NCBI RefSeq assembly: GCF_036867135.1
Contig: NZ_JBAJIJ010000001.1
Location: 2,542,001-2,606,000 of the forward strand
Origin: Aeromicrobium sp. Sec7.5
GTDB lineage: Bacteria; Actinomycetota; Actinomycetes; Propionibacteriales; Nocardioidaceae
Direction of reading: 5' to 3'
DNA: 64,000 nt
Under the pieces are notes generated by a model that was given only the letters and a program-made list of their open reading frames with translations, was not told the origin of the DNA and searched no databases. Both the position numbers and the translations under genes were made by a program. This document shows positions 43,184 to 52,550 of the stretch, one piece after another (position 1 is the stretch's first letter; each line of letters opens with the position of its first letter).

Positions 43184-43855
43184 CTGGGTGGAGATGGGAC
43201 GCGAGAGCGCCTGCCACCGGAGGCCGAAGGTCGGTGCCGGGCCCGCGTACCCGCGGTCGCGCAAGCGCTGGAGGATGAGGAGCACGACAGCCCTGGGGTT
43301 GCGCAGCATCTCGGCCGTGACCTGGACGTACTCGTAGCCCGCGGCCCGGAGGTCGGCGTAGCGCTGCACGTCTCGGGCGAACTGGCGCGAGTCGCGGTGG
43401 TGCTGGCGACCCTCGTACTCGACGACGAGTCGGTACTCCTCGAACAGCAGGTCGACGATCGCGATCTGGCGACCTCTCTCGACAATGGCGGCGTTGACCA
43501 GCGGCCGCGGCAGACCACCGGCGCGGCACCACGAACGCAGGCGGCTCTCCTGGGGCGAGGCGGACCGCGGGTCCAGTTCCCTGACGACACGACGCGTCTG
43601 CAGTGCCCCCGATCTCCAGAGGTGAAGCTGGATCGTCTCGGAGATCTCCGCGACCGTGGCGTGCCCGCCATGGAGCAGCCCGTCGCCGCGTGCGACGCAC
43701 TTGAGGTGCGGGGCGTCGGCACACGTCTGGATCCAGGCGGCGGCGGGACGAACTCCGTCCGGCGTGCAGGGCGGCAGCGCCTTGGTCCGGTGCAGTGGAC
43801 GGCCGAGCTCTGTGGACCAGGCCGGCCCAGCGTTGACCGGTGAGCCTGCCGTCAC
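43178..43855 (-). CDS. DUF559 endonuclease-fold protein, N-terminally truncated
   Basis: 225 residues if the GTG at 43855 is used. The C-terminal half is a clear DUF559/Vsr-like PD-(D/E)xK domain: ESRLRSWCRAGGLPRPLVN, then the Asp of AIVDLLF and the Glu pair of VVEYEGRQHHRD, then RDVQRYADLRAAGYEYVQVTAEML. The preceding LDPRSASPQES junction is typical of the family. Full-length relatives have an extra N-terminal winged-helix part of roughly 110-120 residues that is missing here, and there is no room for it before the repeats and the next gene. The frame starts in one repeat and stops in another. It may be a decayed or a naturally short form. Confidence 0.8.
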   Translation of the reverse strand: MTAGSPVNAGPAWSTELGRPLHRTKALPPCTPDGVRPAAAWIQTCADAPHLKCVARGDGLLHGGHATVAEISETIQLHLWRSGALQTRRVVRELDPRSASPQESRLRSWCRAGGLPRPLVNAAIVERGRQIAIVDLLFEEYRLVVEYEGRQHHRDSRQFARDVQRYADLRAAGYEYVQVTAEMLRNPRAVVLLILQRLRDRGYAGPAPTFGLRWQALSRPISTQR

Positions 43856-43920
43856 CTTCGGCGGACGAGTGACGGCAACCTCACCACTCCTGCGCAGCGG
43901 TGACGGCTAGCTCACCGCCC
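43838..43920. repeat. right repeat block of DUF559 element 2 (+ - -)
   Basis: Copies at 43838-43856 (plus), 43869-43886 (minus, slightly diverged) and 43899-43920 (minus). The outermost is a perfect 22-nt inverted match of 43101-43122. The GTG used as the DUF559 start (43853-43855) is within the first copy. The DUF2071 gene's stop is five nt beyond the end of the repeat. Confidence 0.85.
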
Positions 43921-43924
43921 GGGG

Positions 43925-44656
43925 TCAGGGGACGAGGCGGGGCAGGCCGAAGGACGTGTGCACGGGATCGGTCGTGAGCACCGAGACAGGCGGGGAGTCG
44001 ACGATGCCGGGAAGCCCAGCGGCGGCCACGAGCGTGTCGTCGAGCTCGAGCAGCTCGCCCTCGCGCAGGACCCAGGGGGCATGCGTGTTCGGCACCCACC
44101 ACGTGCGTCCGAGGTGGCGCGTGTGCAGACCGAACCGGGCGCTCAGGAAGACCGACAGGTCGTCCGGCTCACTGATCACGGCTCCCCGGCGCACCACGAT
44201 CCGCCCACCGGCCCCGCGCGGCGTCGGCCACCGGCGGCTCGAGCGGTACTCGAGCACGTCGCCCTGGCGCCGCAGCGACATGCGGGCCCAGGTGTAGGGG
44301 GTCGCGAAGGCGAGACGGGCCCCGAGGCTCACGGCCAGGCGGTCGGTCTCGAGGGAGCTGAACACGACCCCGTGGCGCCCCTGCTCGTCGACCGAGTAGA
44401 GCCGCACGTTGGTCTCGAGGAAGTCGCCCAACCAGGGGATGGCCGGGCCGCGCCCGAAGCCCGCCCGCCGCATGACAAACGGGATGAGGCCGACGTAGGT
44501 CGCTCCGTCCAGGGCGTCGGGCCGCGTCCCGGGCGGCAGCAAAGGTGCGACCCGCTCGGGGTCGACCGCCCAGTGCACGTACGTCAGGTCGGCCCACGTC
44601 TGTCGCATGATCCTCGGACCGGCCAGCGCCGGCGGTCGCGGATCGAGGGTGGTCAC
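43925..44656 (-). CDS. DUF2071 (YqjF-like) protein
   Basis: 243 residues. The family signatures QTWADLTYVHWAVDPERVAPLLPPG (N-terminal acetoacetate-decarboxylase-like fold), LGDFLETNVRLYS and the later YTWARMSLRRQGDVLEYRS are present. Function is unproven; B. subtilis YqjF is of unknown function and acetoacetate decarboxylase-like folds suggest a small-molecule role. Located 100 nt downstream of alkB on the same strand, so it may share its LexA-controlled transcript. Confidence 0.85.
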   Translation of the reverse strand: MTTLDPRPPALAGPRIMRQTWADLTYVHWAVDPERVAPLLPPGTRPDALDGATYVGLIPFVMRRAGFGRGPAIPWLGDFLETNVRLYSVDEQGRHGVVFSSLETDRLAVSLGARLAFATPYTWARMSLRRQGDVLEYRSSRRWPTPRGAGGRIVVRRGAVISEPDDLSVFLSARFGLHTRHLGRTWWVPNTHAPWVLREGELLELDDTLVAAAGLPGIVDSPPVSVLTTDPVHTSFGLPRLVP

Positions 44657-44756
44657 CCCCTCATCCTCGCCGCGCGAGGCGATCTCGGCCGGGCGAGTGC
44701 GTGTGACGCTCGCGACCCCAGCCGGACGAGCACCGTGTCACTGGACGAGCACCGTG

Positions 44757-45392
44757 TCAGAGGACGCCGCGCGGTCGCAGCTGCACGGAGATGCGTGGTC
44801 CGACGGGTCTCGAGGTCTTGAGCACGGCGTGGTCCCACGTGCGCTGACAGCTGCCGCCCATCACGAGCAGATCGCCGTGCCCGAGCAGGAAGCCGATCGT
44901 GTCGCCGCCGCCGCGCGGCCTCAGGCTCAGGCGGCGCGGGGAGCCGAGCGAGACGATCGCGACCATGGTGTCCTCGCTGCGACCCCGGCCGATGCGGTCG
45001 CCGTGCCACGCCACGCTGTCGCGGCCGTCGCGGTAGTAGCACAGGCCCGCCGACACGAACGGCTCGGCGAGCTCGTCGACGTAGTGCGCCTCGAGCGCCT
45101 CGCGCATCGCCATGAGGGACGGGTGCGGCCACGCGTCGCGGGGACCGAAGGCCGCGAGCAACCGGGGCACGTCGACGACGGAGTCGTACATCTCGCGCCG
45201 GTCGGCCCTCCACTGGACCTCGGTCTGCAGCTTCAGGAACAGGGGATCCGCACCGCGGACCCAGCCAGGCCGCACGTCGACCCAAGCCCCGTGCGCGAGC
45301 TCGCGACGCTGCACCGACGCGCCGAGGGACGCGAGCGAGACCCCCGACCCCGTGCCGGGGTCGGGATCCAGCAGGGAGCCCTGGAAGTACAC
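44757..45392 (-). CDS. AlkB-like 2-oxoglutarate/Fe(II) dioxygenase
   Basis: 211 residues, GTG start. The iron ligands H130-x-D132 (WHGDR) and H188 (WDHAV) and the 2-oxoglutarate arginine R200 with the final R206 (GPRISVQLRPR) are in place. Upstream, VPRLLAAFGPRDAWPHPSL is the nucleotide-recognition lid region of the AlkB family. Expected role: oxidative removal of alkyl groups from DNA or RNA bases. A LexA box 21 nt upstream of the start suggests SOS control. DUF2071 follows downstream. Confidence 0.9.
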   Translation of the reverse strand: MYFQGSLLDPDPGTGSGVSLASLGASVQRRELAHGAWVDVRPGWVRGADPLFLKLQTEVQWRADRREMYDSVVDVPRLLAAFGPRDAWPHPSLMAMREALEAHYVDELAEPFVSAGLCYYRDGRDSVAWHGDRIGRGRSEDTMVAIVSLGSPRRLSLRPRGGGDTIGFLLGHGDLLVMGGSCQRTWDHAVLKTSRPVGPRISVQLRPRGVL

Positions 45393-45412
45393 GCACCCAG
45401 CATAACGCCGAA

Positions 45413-45428
45413 TCGAACGCCTGTTCTA
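45413..45428. promoter_or_regulatory. LexA (SOS) box
   Basis: TCGAACGCCTGTTCTA differs from the actinobacterial consensus TCGAAC-N4-GTTCGA at one base of the second half-site. It lies between alkB (minus) and the small gene at 45461 (plus), 21-36 nt from the alkB start. Confidence 0.7.
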
Positions 45429-45460
45429 GAGGCGATCGACGTGTCGCCTAGACTGGTCCC

Positions 45461-45748
45461 GTGACGCCGGCCTGGGACGCTCTGATCGCCGCCTTCGAGC
45501 ACGCGATCCTCGCCGACCCCACGGATCTCGGGGGTCTGCGCGACCTCGTCGTGGCCGCGATCCACGACGGCACGGTCGACGCCGAGCTCGACCCCGGGCA
45601 GACGGCACGCCTGCTCACGGCGCTGGCCGGCGGCACCCGCGAGCTCGACCCCTCCGAGGCCGACGTCGCGACAGCCCTCCTGGTGGCCACGCGCTGGTTG
45701 CACCCTCCGCGCACCGGTGCGCGACTGGAGCCCGGCCCCGCCATCTGA
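45461..45748 (+). CDS. hypothetical protein
   Basis: 95 residues, GTG start, divergent from alkB and sharing the intergenic region with the LexA box 32 nt upstream. The sequence is mostly helical and acidic (WDALIAAFEHAILADPTDLGGLRDLVVAAIHDG), with no signal peptide, membrane helix or known motif. Codon use and GC match its neighbours. Whether it is SOS-induced is only suggested by position. Confidence 0.6.
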   Translation: MTPAWDALIAAFEHAILADPTDLGGLRDLVVAAIHDGTVDAELDPGQTARLLTALAGGTRELDPSEADVATALLVATRWLHPPRTGARLEPGPAI

Positions 45749-45782
45749 GCCCGTCAGGCCACGCGGGGCACCGATCTCGGGC

Positions 45783-46064
45783 TCACCACGACGAGGACGA
45801 CGACCCACGCACCTGCGCCAGGTACACCAGCGCGGCGACCGTGCCGGCGAGGTTCAGCAGCGACAGCGGGTACCACCAGACCAGGTGCGCCGCGATCGCA
45901 ATGCCGAGGATCAGCAACCAGGCATTCTTCGAGAGCGTGCCGGCGCCGTCGAAGTCACGTCCGTTGCGCGCGAAGCAGTCGCCGAGCGCGAAGGCCTTCA
46001 CCACGAACAGCACGATCGTGAGGCCCAGCGCGAGCGTCGTCTGGAGGGATCCGAGTTCGAGCAC
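45783..46064 (-). CDS. DUF2516 membrane protein
   Basis: 93 residues with two membrane helices (TLALGLTIVLFVVKAFALGDCFAR and AWLLILGIAIAAHLVWWYPLSLLNLAGTVAALVYLAQV). DUF2516 family, function unknown. The Mycobacterium homologue Rv0476 follows hbhA (Rv0475), and here too the gene follows an HBHA-like gene and an XRE regulator, so the cluster is conserved. Confidence 0.85.
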   Translation of the reverse strand: MLELGSLQTTLALGLTIVLFVVKAFALGDCFARNGRDFDGAGTLSKNAWLLILGIAIAAHLVWWYPLSLLNLAGTVAALVYLAQVRGSSSSSW

Positions 46065-46085
46065 GGGATCACCCTAACGACCGAC

Positions 46086-46124
46086 GACGGGCCGGCACCC
46101 CCCGAGAGGAGGTACCGGCCCGTC
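46086..46124 (-). terminator. terminator of the hbhA-like gene
   Basis: GACGGGCCGGCACC pairs with GGTACCGGCCCGTC (one mismatch) around an 11-nt loop, 19 nt after the stop of the hbhA-like gene. Confidence 0.75.
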
Positions 46125-46142
46125 ACGGGTGCCGCAGGTGAC

Positions 46143-46697
46143 TCAGGACTGCGAGGCGGCGGTCTTCGCGGCCGGGGCCTTCTTCGCCGCGGGGGCCTTC
46201 TTCGCGGCCGGAGCCTTCTTGGCCGCGGGAGCCTTCTTCGCGGCCGGAGCCTTCTTGGCCGCCGGGGCCTTCTTCGCGGCCGGAGCCTTCTTCGCCGCGG
46301 GAGCCTTCTTCGCCGCGGGAGCCTTCTTCGCGGCCGGAGCCTTCTTCGCCGCGGGGGCCTTCTTGGCCGTGGACGTCGCCTTGCTCGCGGACGCGGCCGG
46401 AGCCTTCTTCGCGGCGGGGGCCTTCTTGGTGACCTTCGCGACGGTCTCGGAGACGGTCTCCTCGGCCATGTCGGTGTAGACCTTCACGGCCGAGCGGACG
46501 TCGTCGAGCTTGAGGCTGCGCGCCGTGGCGACGAAGTCCTCGCCCCGCTTCGCCAGGTCGGCGTACGCGCCGGCGGCGGAGGTCTTGGCCTTGCCCTGCA
46601 GGTCGGAGACGTCGATCTTGGCGAGCTCGTCGGTCAGGGACTTGATCTCCTCGACGATGGCCTTGATGCGGGCGTTGACGGAATCGGTGATGCTCAT
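46143..46697 (-). CDS. heparin-binding hemagglutinin-like (HbhA-like) lysine-rich protein
   Basis: 184 residues. The first ~90 residues are a predicted helical/coiled-coil domain (SVNARIKAIVEEIKSLTDELAKIDVSDLQGKAKTSAAGAYADLAKRGED). The rest is a KKAPAA repeat tail: two copies, a spacer (SASKATSTA), then about twelve copies, encoded by an 18-bp tandem repeat. HBHA of mycobacteria has the same layout with a lysine-rich C-terminus that binds sulfated glycans and DNA. The conserved neighbours (XRE regulator upstream, DUF2516 downstream) match Rv0474 and Rv0476. ATGA overlap with the XRE gene. A histone H1-like DNA-binding role is an alternative. Confidence 0.8.
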   Translation of the reverse strand: MSITDSVNARIKAIVEEIKSLTDELAKIDVSDLQGKAKTSAAGAYADLAKRGEDFVATARSLKLDDVRSAVKVYTDMAEETVSETVAKVTKKAPAAKKAPAASASKATSTAKKAPAAKKAPAAKKAPAAKKAPAAKKAPAAKKAPAAKKAPAAKKAPAAKKAPAAKKAPAAKKAPAAKTAASQS

Positions 46698-47158
46698 GGG
46701 GTGTCCTCCTGGACGTTGGTGTTCTCGGTCTGCTCGGACAGCTCCAGTGCCAGCTCGTCACCGGCGGTGACGTCGGCTCCGACGAACGAGCGGTAGATGT
46801 CGAGCAGGGTCGACTTCTGTCGCTCGGTCAGTCGCGCGTCGAGGGCGATGGCGTCCTCGACCATCCGAGCGCCGCTCCGGTCCGCGTCGAGGATCCCGGC
46901 GCGCACGTAGAGCGACTCGGCCGAGATGCGCAGTGCCTTGGCGATCTGCTGCAACACCTCTGCCGACGGACGACGCAGTCCTCGCTCGATCTGGCTGAGG
47001 TACGGGTTCGAGACGTCCGACTCCTCGGCCAGCTGCCGCAGCGAGAGCTGGGCCTGGCGTCGCTGTTCGCGGAGGTACTCGCCGAGTCCCCCCACGGTGT
47101 CCTTGACGGTGTCCTTCACGGCGCCGGTGACGCCTTCCGTCGCGGTCAGCTTGGCCAT
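46694..47158 (-). CDS. XRE family transcriptional regulator
   Basis: 154 residues from the ATG at 47158. The helix-turn-helix (LGEYLREQRRQAQLSLRQLAEESDVSNPYLSQIERGLRRPSAEVLQQIAKAL, residues about 25-75) is of the XRE/Cro type, followed by an acidic C-terminal helical domain. Homologous in position to Rv0474. The open frame runs upstream beyond the promoter, and the ATG lies just at the predicted transcript start, so the mRNA is probably leaderless. It heads the three-gene cluster and may bind its own promoter. Confidence 0.85.
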   Translation of the reverse strand: MAKLTATEGVTGAVKDTVKDTVGGLGEYLREQRRQAQLSLRQLAEESDVSNPYLSQIERGLRRPSAEVLQQIAKALRISAESLYVRAGILDADRSGARMVEDAIALDARLTERQKSTLLDIYRSFVGADVTAGDELALELSEQTENTNVQEDTP

Positions 47159-47165
47159 GCCCCCC

Positions 47166-47194
47166 ACTATGCTTGCAATAGTTAGCAAGCGCAA
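47166..47194 (-). promoter_or_regulatory. XRE-gene promoter with palindromic operator
   Basis: Minus-strand -35 TTGCGC (47189-47194) and -10 CATAGT (47166-47171) with a 17-nt spacer. Between them the palindrome GCTTGC-N8-GCAAGC (47171-47190) lies in the spacer, the expected place for autoregulation by the XRE protein. Confidence 0.6.
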
Positions 47195-47260
47195 GCGGGA
47201 TAGGCAGCGACCTGGGTCACAGGAACTGGCGCAGAGGACTGGACAGTCGGGTCGACGCGG

Positions 47261-48187
47261 TCAGAACGCCGGCCTGACCTGACCGACGGGGCGACCGCCC
47301 CCGAGCACCACGGGTCGGGGCTCCGGCAGCACGACCGGGCCACCCAGGACCTCGACCGCGCGCGACATCGCCACCGTCAGTGCCCGCGCCGAACCGTCCT
47401 CGATCTTGCCGACCAGGGCCGACCCGTCGGGCCAGCCGACGACCATCGTGCTCTCCGCGCCGGTCTTCGCGATCGCGCCCGGGAGCCGCTCGACGAAGTG
47501 GCGCTCGGGCGCGCGAGTTCCGCTGACGAGCGTGGGGTGCGCCGCGATCGCCGCGACCAGGCGCCGCGACGCGTCCGTGCTGCCGGTGGCGATCGACCCC
47601 ACGGCGCGGGCCAGGCGCGCGACGGATGTCGCGAGCAGCGGGGCGCCACACCCGTCGACCCCGACGACGTCCGGGGACCCGCCGGTGAGGCGGGCGAAGG
47701 TCTCGGTGACCTGGCGCTGGAGCGGGTGCTCGGGCGTCAGGTAGTCCCCGGTCGACCACCCGCGCAGCACGCAGACGAGCAGCATCGCGGCGTGCTTGCC
47801 GGAGCAGTCCATCAAGATCGGCGCCTTGCCGCCCCCCGCGCGGATGACCCGGGCGTGCTCGTGCGGCGAGTCCGGCCAGGAGGCCGGCGTCTGCAGCGCC
47901 GGCTCGTCCAGCCCGGCACGGGCGAGCACCGACCGCACCAGCTCGAGGTGCATGACCTCGCCGTGGTGGCTCGACGTCGCGATCGCCAGCTCCCGGCCCT
48001 CGAGCGGAAGCCCGGCCTCGAGCATCGCCAGCGCCTGGATCGGCTTGTTCGCGGACCGCGGGAAGATGACCGTGTCCGGGTCGCCGATCGCCCAGTCGAC
48101 CGCCCCAGCAGGGTCGACGTGCACCAGCACGCCGCGATGACGGCTCTCGACGAGCCCCGACCTCTCGACCTCCACCAGCACGTCCAC
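47261..48187 (-). CDS. asparaginase (Rhizobium-type)
   Basis: 308 residues, GTG start. It belongs to the L-asparaginase II family of Rhizobium etli type (PF06089 as I recall it): FPRSANKPIQALAMLEAG, the conserved SSHHGEVMH, MDCSGKHAAMLLVC and GVDGCGAPLLATSVARLARA. It should hydrolyse asparagine, although the substrate has been shown for only a few members. Single gene, transcribed towards the XRE cluster. Confidence 0.85.
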   Translation of the reverse strand: MDVLVEVERSGLVESRHRGVLVHVDPAGAVDWAIGDPDTVIFPRSANKPIQALAMLEAGLPLEGRELAIATSSHHGEVMHLELVRSVLARAGLDEPALQTPASWPDSPHEHARVIRAGGGKAPILMDCSGKHAAMLLVCVLRGWSTGDYLTPEHPLQRQVTETFARLTGGSPDVVGVDGCGAPLLATSVARLARAVGSIATGSTDASRRLVAAIAAHPTLVSGTRAPERHFVERLPGAIAKTGAESTMVVGWPDGSALVGKIEDGSARALTVAMSRAVEVLGGPVVLPEPRPVVLGGGRPVGQVRPAF

Positions 48188-48274
48188 GGCGCCAGCCTAG
48201 GAGACGTCGGCGGGAGCGGGACTCCCGTCACGGAACCGGGGACCCCGCGCCACCCGGCCACTACGCTGACGAGC

Positions 48275-49354
48275 GTGACGCGCCCCTCCTTGGACGACTT
48301 CCACGCCATCGTGCCCGCCGGCGGGTCCGGGACCCGCCTGTGGCCACTCTCGCGACAGTCCCGCCCCAAGTTCCTGCTCGACCTGCTGGGCAGCGGACGC
48401 ACGCTCCTGCAGCAGACCTGGGACCGGCTCGAGCCGCTCGTCGGCACCGAGCGCCTCCACGTCGTGACGGGGATCTCCCACACCGGCGGGGTGCGCGAGC
48501 AGCTGCCCGACCTGGGCCACCTGGTCGTCGAGCCGTCGCCGCGCGACTCGATGCCCGCGATCGCGGTCGCCGCCGCGATCATCGCCGAGCGCGATCCCGA
48601 CGCGATCATCGGCTCGTTCGCCGCCGATCACGTCGTTGAGGACGAGGCCGTCTTCGCGGCGGCCGTCGGCGAGGCCGTCGAGGCGGCTCGCACCGGACTG
48701 CTCGTGACGATCGGCATCACCCCGACCTCCCCCTCGACCGCGTTCGGCTACATCGAGGGCGGCGACCCGCTCGACCTCGCGGGAGCCCCCACCGCCCACG
48801 CCGTCCGCCGCTTCGTGGAGAAGCCCGACCTCGAGACCGCCCGCGGGTACGTCGCCAGTGGCGACTTCAGCTGGAACGCGGGAATGTTCGTCGTGCGCGC
48901 CTCGGTGCTGCTCGACCACCTCGCGCGGCTGCAGCCCACGCTGCACGACGGGGTCCGGGAGATCGCCCGGTCCTGGAACACCCCCGACCGCGACGAGGTC
49001 CTCGCCCGGATCTGGCCGACGCTGACCAAGATCGCGATCGACCACGCGATCGCCGAGCCGGTCTCGCTCGAGGGCGGCATGGCGGTCGTGCCCGGCACCT
49101 TCGGCTGGGACGACATCGGCGACTTCGCGGCGCTCGCCGACGTCGGTGCCACCTCGACCGACGGCACGATCTTCGTCGACGCCGACGGCCTCGTGATCTC
49201 CTCCGAGGGCACCACCGTCGCCGTCGTCGGGCTCACCGACGTCGTGGTCGCCCACACGGCCGACGCGGTGCTGGTCACGACCCGCGAGCACAGCCAACGG
49301 GTCAAGGAGGTCTCGGCCGCGCTGCAGGAGCTCGGCCGGGCCGACCTGCGCTGA
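48275..49354 (+). CDS. manC: mannose-1-phosphate guanylyltransferase
   Basis: 359 residues. It makes GDP-mannose from GTP and mannose-1-phosphate for glycans. The N-terminal VPAGGSGTRLWPLSRQSRPKFLL nucleotidyl-transfer motif, FAADHVV, the FVEKPD signature and SWNAGMFVV are intact. Only the nucleotidyltransferase half is present, without the PMI domain of bifunctional ManC; manA is the next gene and convergent. The GTG at 48275 is chosen because the family begins there; a TACGCT-like -10 lies directly upstream. Confidence 0.92.
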   Translation: MTRPSLDDFHAIVPAGGSGTRLWPLSRQSRPKFLLDLLGSGRTLLQQTWDRLEPLVGTERLHVVTGISHTGGVREQLPDLGHLVVEPSPRDSMPAIAVAAAIIAERDPDAIIGSFAADHVVEDEAVFAAAVGEAVEAARTGLLVTIGITPTSPSTAFGYIEGGDPLDLAGAPTAHAVRRFVEKPDLETARGYVASGDFSWNAGMFVVRASVLLDHLARLQPTLHDGVREIARSWNTPDRDEVLARIWPTLTKIAIDHAIAEPVSLEGGMAVVPGTFGWDDIGDFAALADVGATSTDGTIFVDADGLVISSEGTTVAVVGLTDVVVAHTADAVLVTTREHSQRVKEVSAALQELGRADLR

Positions 49355-49386
49355 CCCGGCTGCACCCGGGTCACGCGATCCAGGTC

Positions 49387-50577
49387 TCAGACCAGGTCGA
49401 TCAGGCGACCCGGCGTCTCCTCGTCCGGCGTGAACGCCACGGCCACCTCGCCCGTGCCGACGACCCTGACGGCGCCGTCACCGGCGTCGACGTACACCGA
49501 GTCGCCGCGGACCAGGGCGGTGCGACCGCCCGTCGCCGTCACGAGCTCGACGTGCCCTCCGGTGCACAGCACGATGCGGCGACCCCCACCGTAGAGCGGG
49601 GTGCCGTTGGCGTCGCTCGCGGCGACCTGGGTCACCGCGAGCGCGAACTCGTCGACGTCGGGGGCGAAGACCTCGGTCTCGGTGCCCACCACCTCGGGCG
49701 TGATGCGCGCCAGTCGCGACATCCCCCGCTCGAGGCACGTGACGAGTCCGTCGGGATCGACGTGCTTGGACGTCAGGCCAGCCCGCAGCACGTTGTCGGA
49801 GGACGTCATGACCTCGATGCACATCCCGTGCAGGTGGGCGTGGATGATGCCGGCCCCGAGGAAGGCTGCCTCCCCCGGCTGCAGGGTCACCCGGTTCAGC
49901 AGGAGCGTGATGACGAGCCCGGGGTCGCCCGGGAAGTGCTCGGCGACCTCGATCAGGGTGACGTAGGCGCGCTTGACGTCGACGTGCTGGTCGACCAGGC
50001 GGTGGCACTGCTCGACGATCTCGGCGACCTCGGCCGCGGCGGGCGGTTCGGTCAGCAGCTGCTCGACGATCCGGACGATGCCGTCGAAGCCCGGCTTGCT
50101 GCGGAGCTCCTCGGCGAGCCGCTGCGTGAGCCCGGTGTCGATCGCGTCGAGCACACGCAGGATCTCGGCCGTGGGGCGGAACCCGACCAACGTGTCGAAG
50201 GTCGTGAGCGCGTAGGCCATCTCGGGCTTGTGGCGCGGATCCTTGTAGGTGCGGTGCGCCGCGTCGAGCGGGACCCCGCGCTCGTTCTCGGCCTCGAACC
50301 CGATCCGGGCGAGCTGGGCGTTCGGATGCACCTGCAGCGACAGCGGCCGGCCCGCCGCCAGGATCTTCATCATGAACGGCAGCTGGCCGGCGACCTCACC
50401 GAGCGGGGTCGACACGCCCTCCACCTCGACCTCGGACGGGCTCAGCTCGTGGGTGCCCATCCACACCTCCGCGAACGGCCTGCCGTCGGGCGACGCGCCG
50501 AGGAAGTGGGGGATGTCCGAGGACGAGCCCCAGTCGTAGGCGCGCGAAGCGTTCTGCAGCCGGTGCATGGCCGACAT
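49387..50577 (-). CDS. manA: mannose-6-phosphate isomerase, class I
   Basis: 396 residues; interconverts fructose-6-phosphate and mannose-6-phosphate. Zinc-site motifs QVHPNAQLARIGFEAENERG and YKDPRHKPEMAYAL, the EVWMGTHELSPS start and the C-terminal cupin (TLQPGEAAFLGAGIIHAHLHGMCIEVMTSSDNVLRAGLTSKHVD) are present. With the guanylyltransferase at 48275 it would supply GDP-mannose. Start ATG at 50577; an alternative ATG lies two residues in. Confidence 0.95.
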   Translation of the reverse strand: MSAMHRLQNASRAYDWGSSSDIPHFLGASPDGRPFAEVWMGTHELSPSEVEVEGVSTPLGEVAGQLPFMMKILAAGRPLSLQVHPNAQLARIGFEAENERGVPLDAAHRTYKDPRHKPEMAYALTTFDTLVGFRPTAEILRVLDAIDTGLTQRLAEELRSKPGFDGIVRIVEQLLTEPPAAAEVAEIVEQCHRLVDQHVDVKRAYVTLIEVAEHFPGDPGLVITLLLNRVTLQPGEAAFLGAGIIHAHLHGMCIEVMTSSDNVLRAGLTSKHVDPDGLVTCLERGMSRLARITPEVVGTETEVFAPDVDEFALAVTQVAASDANGTPLYGGGRRIVLCTGGHVELVTATGGRTALVRGDSVYVDAGDGAVRVVGTGEVAVAFTPDEETPGRLIDLV

Positions 50578-50615
50578 CGTATGCCGCGCTGCACCTCCCG
50601 GGGCCAGGGGTCAGA

Positions 50616-52424
<1,809 letters not shown>

Positions 52425-52550
52425 GCTGCTCCGATGGTCGACGAGAGGGTCGGTGCAGCGCAACGTCACGAAACGGTTCGGCGCCACGCCGGCGGGATGT
52501 CAATACCGTAGTGTTTCGGCACGTCCGCACCCACATCGGGAGAGAGACTC

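Noticed and set aside
47498..48274. A longer guanylyltransferase starting upstream of 48275
   Set aside because: The open frame upstream overlaps the asparaginase gene in antisense and has no homology; nucleotidyltransferase homology begins just after the GTG at 48275.
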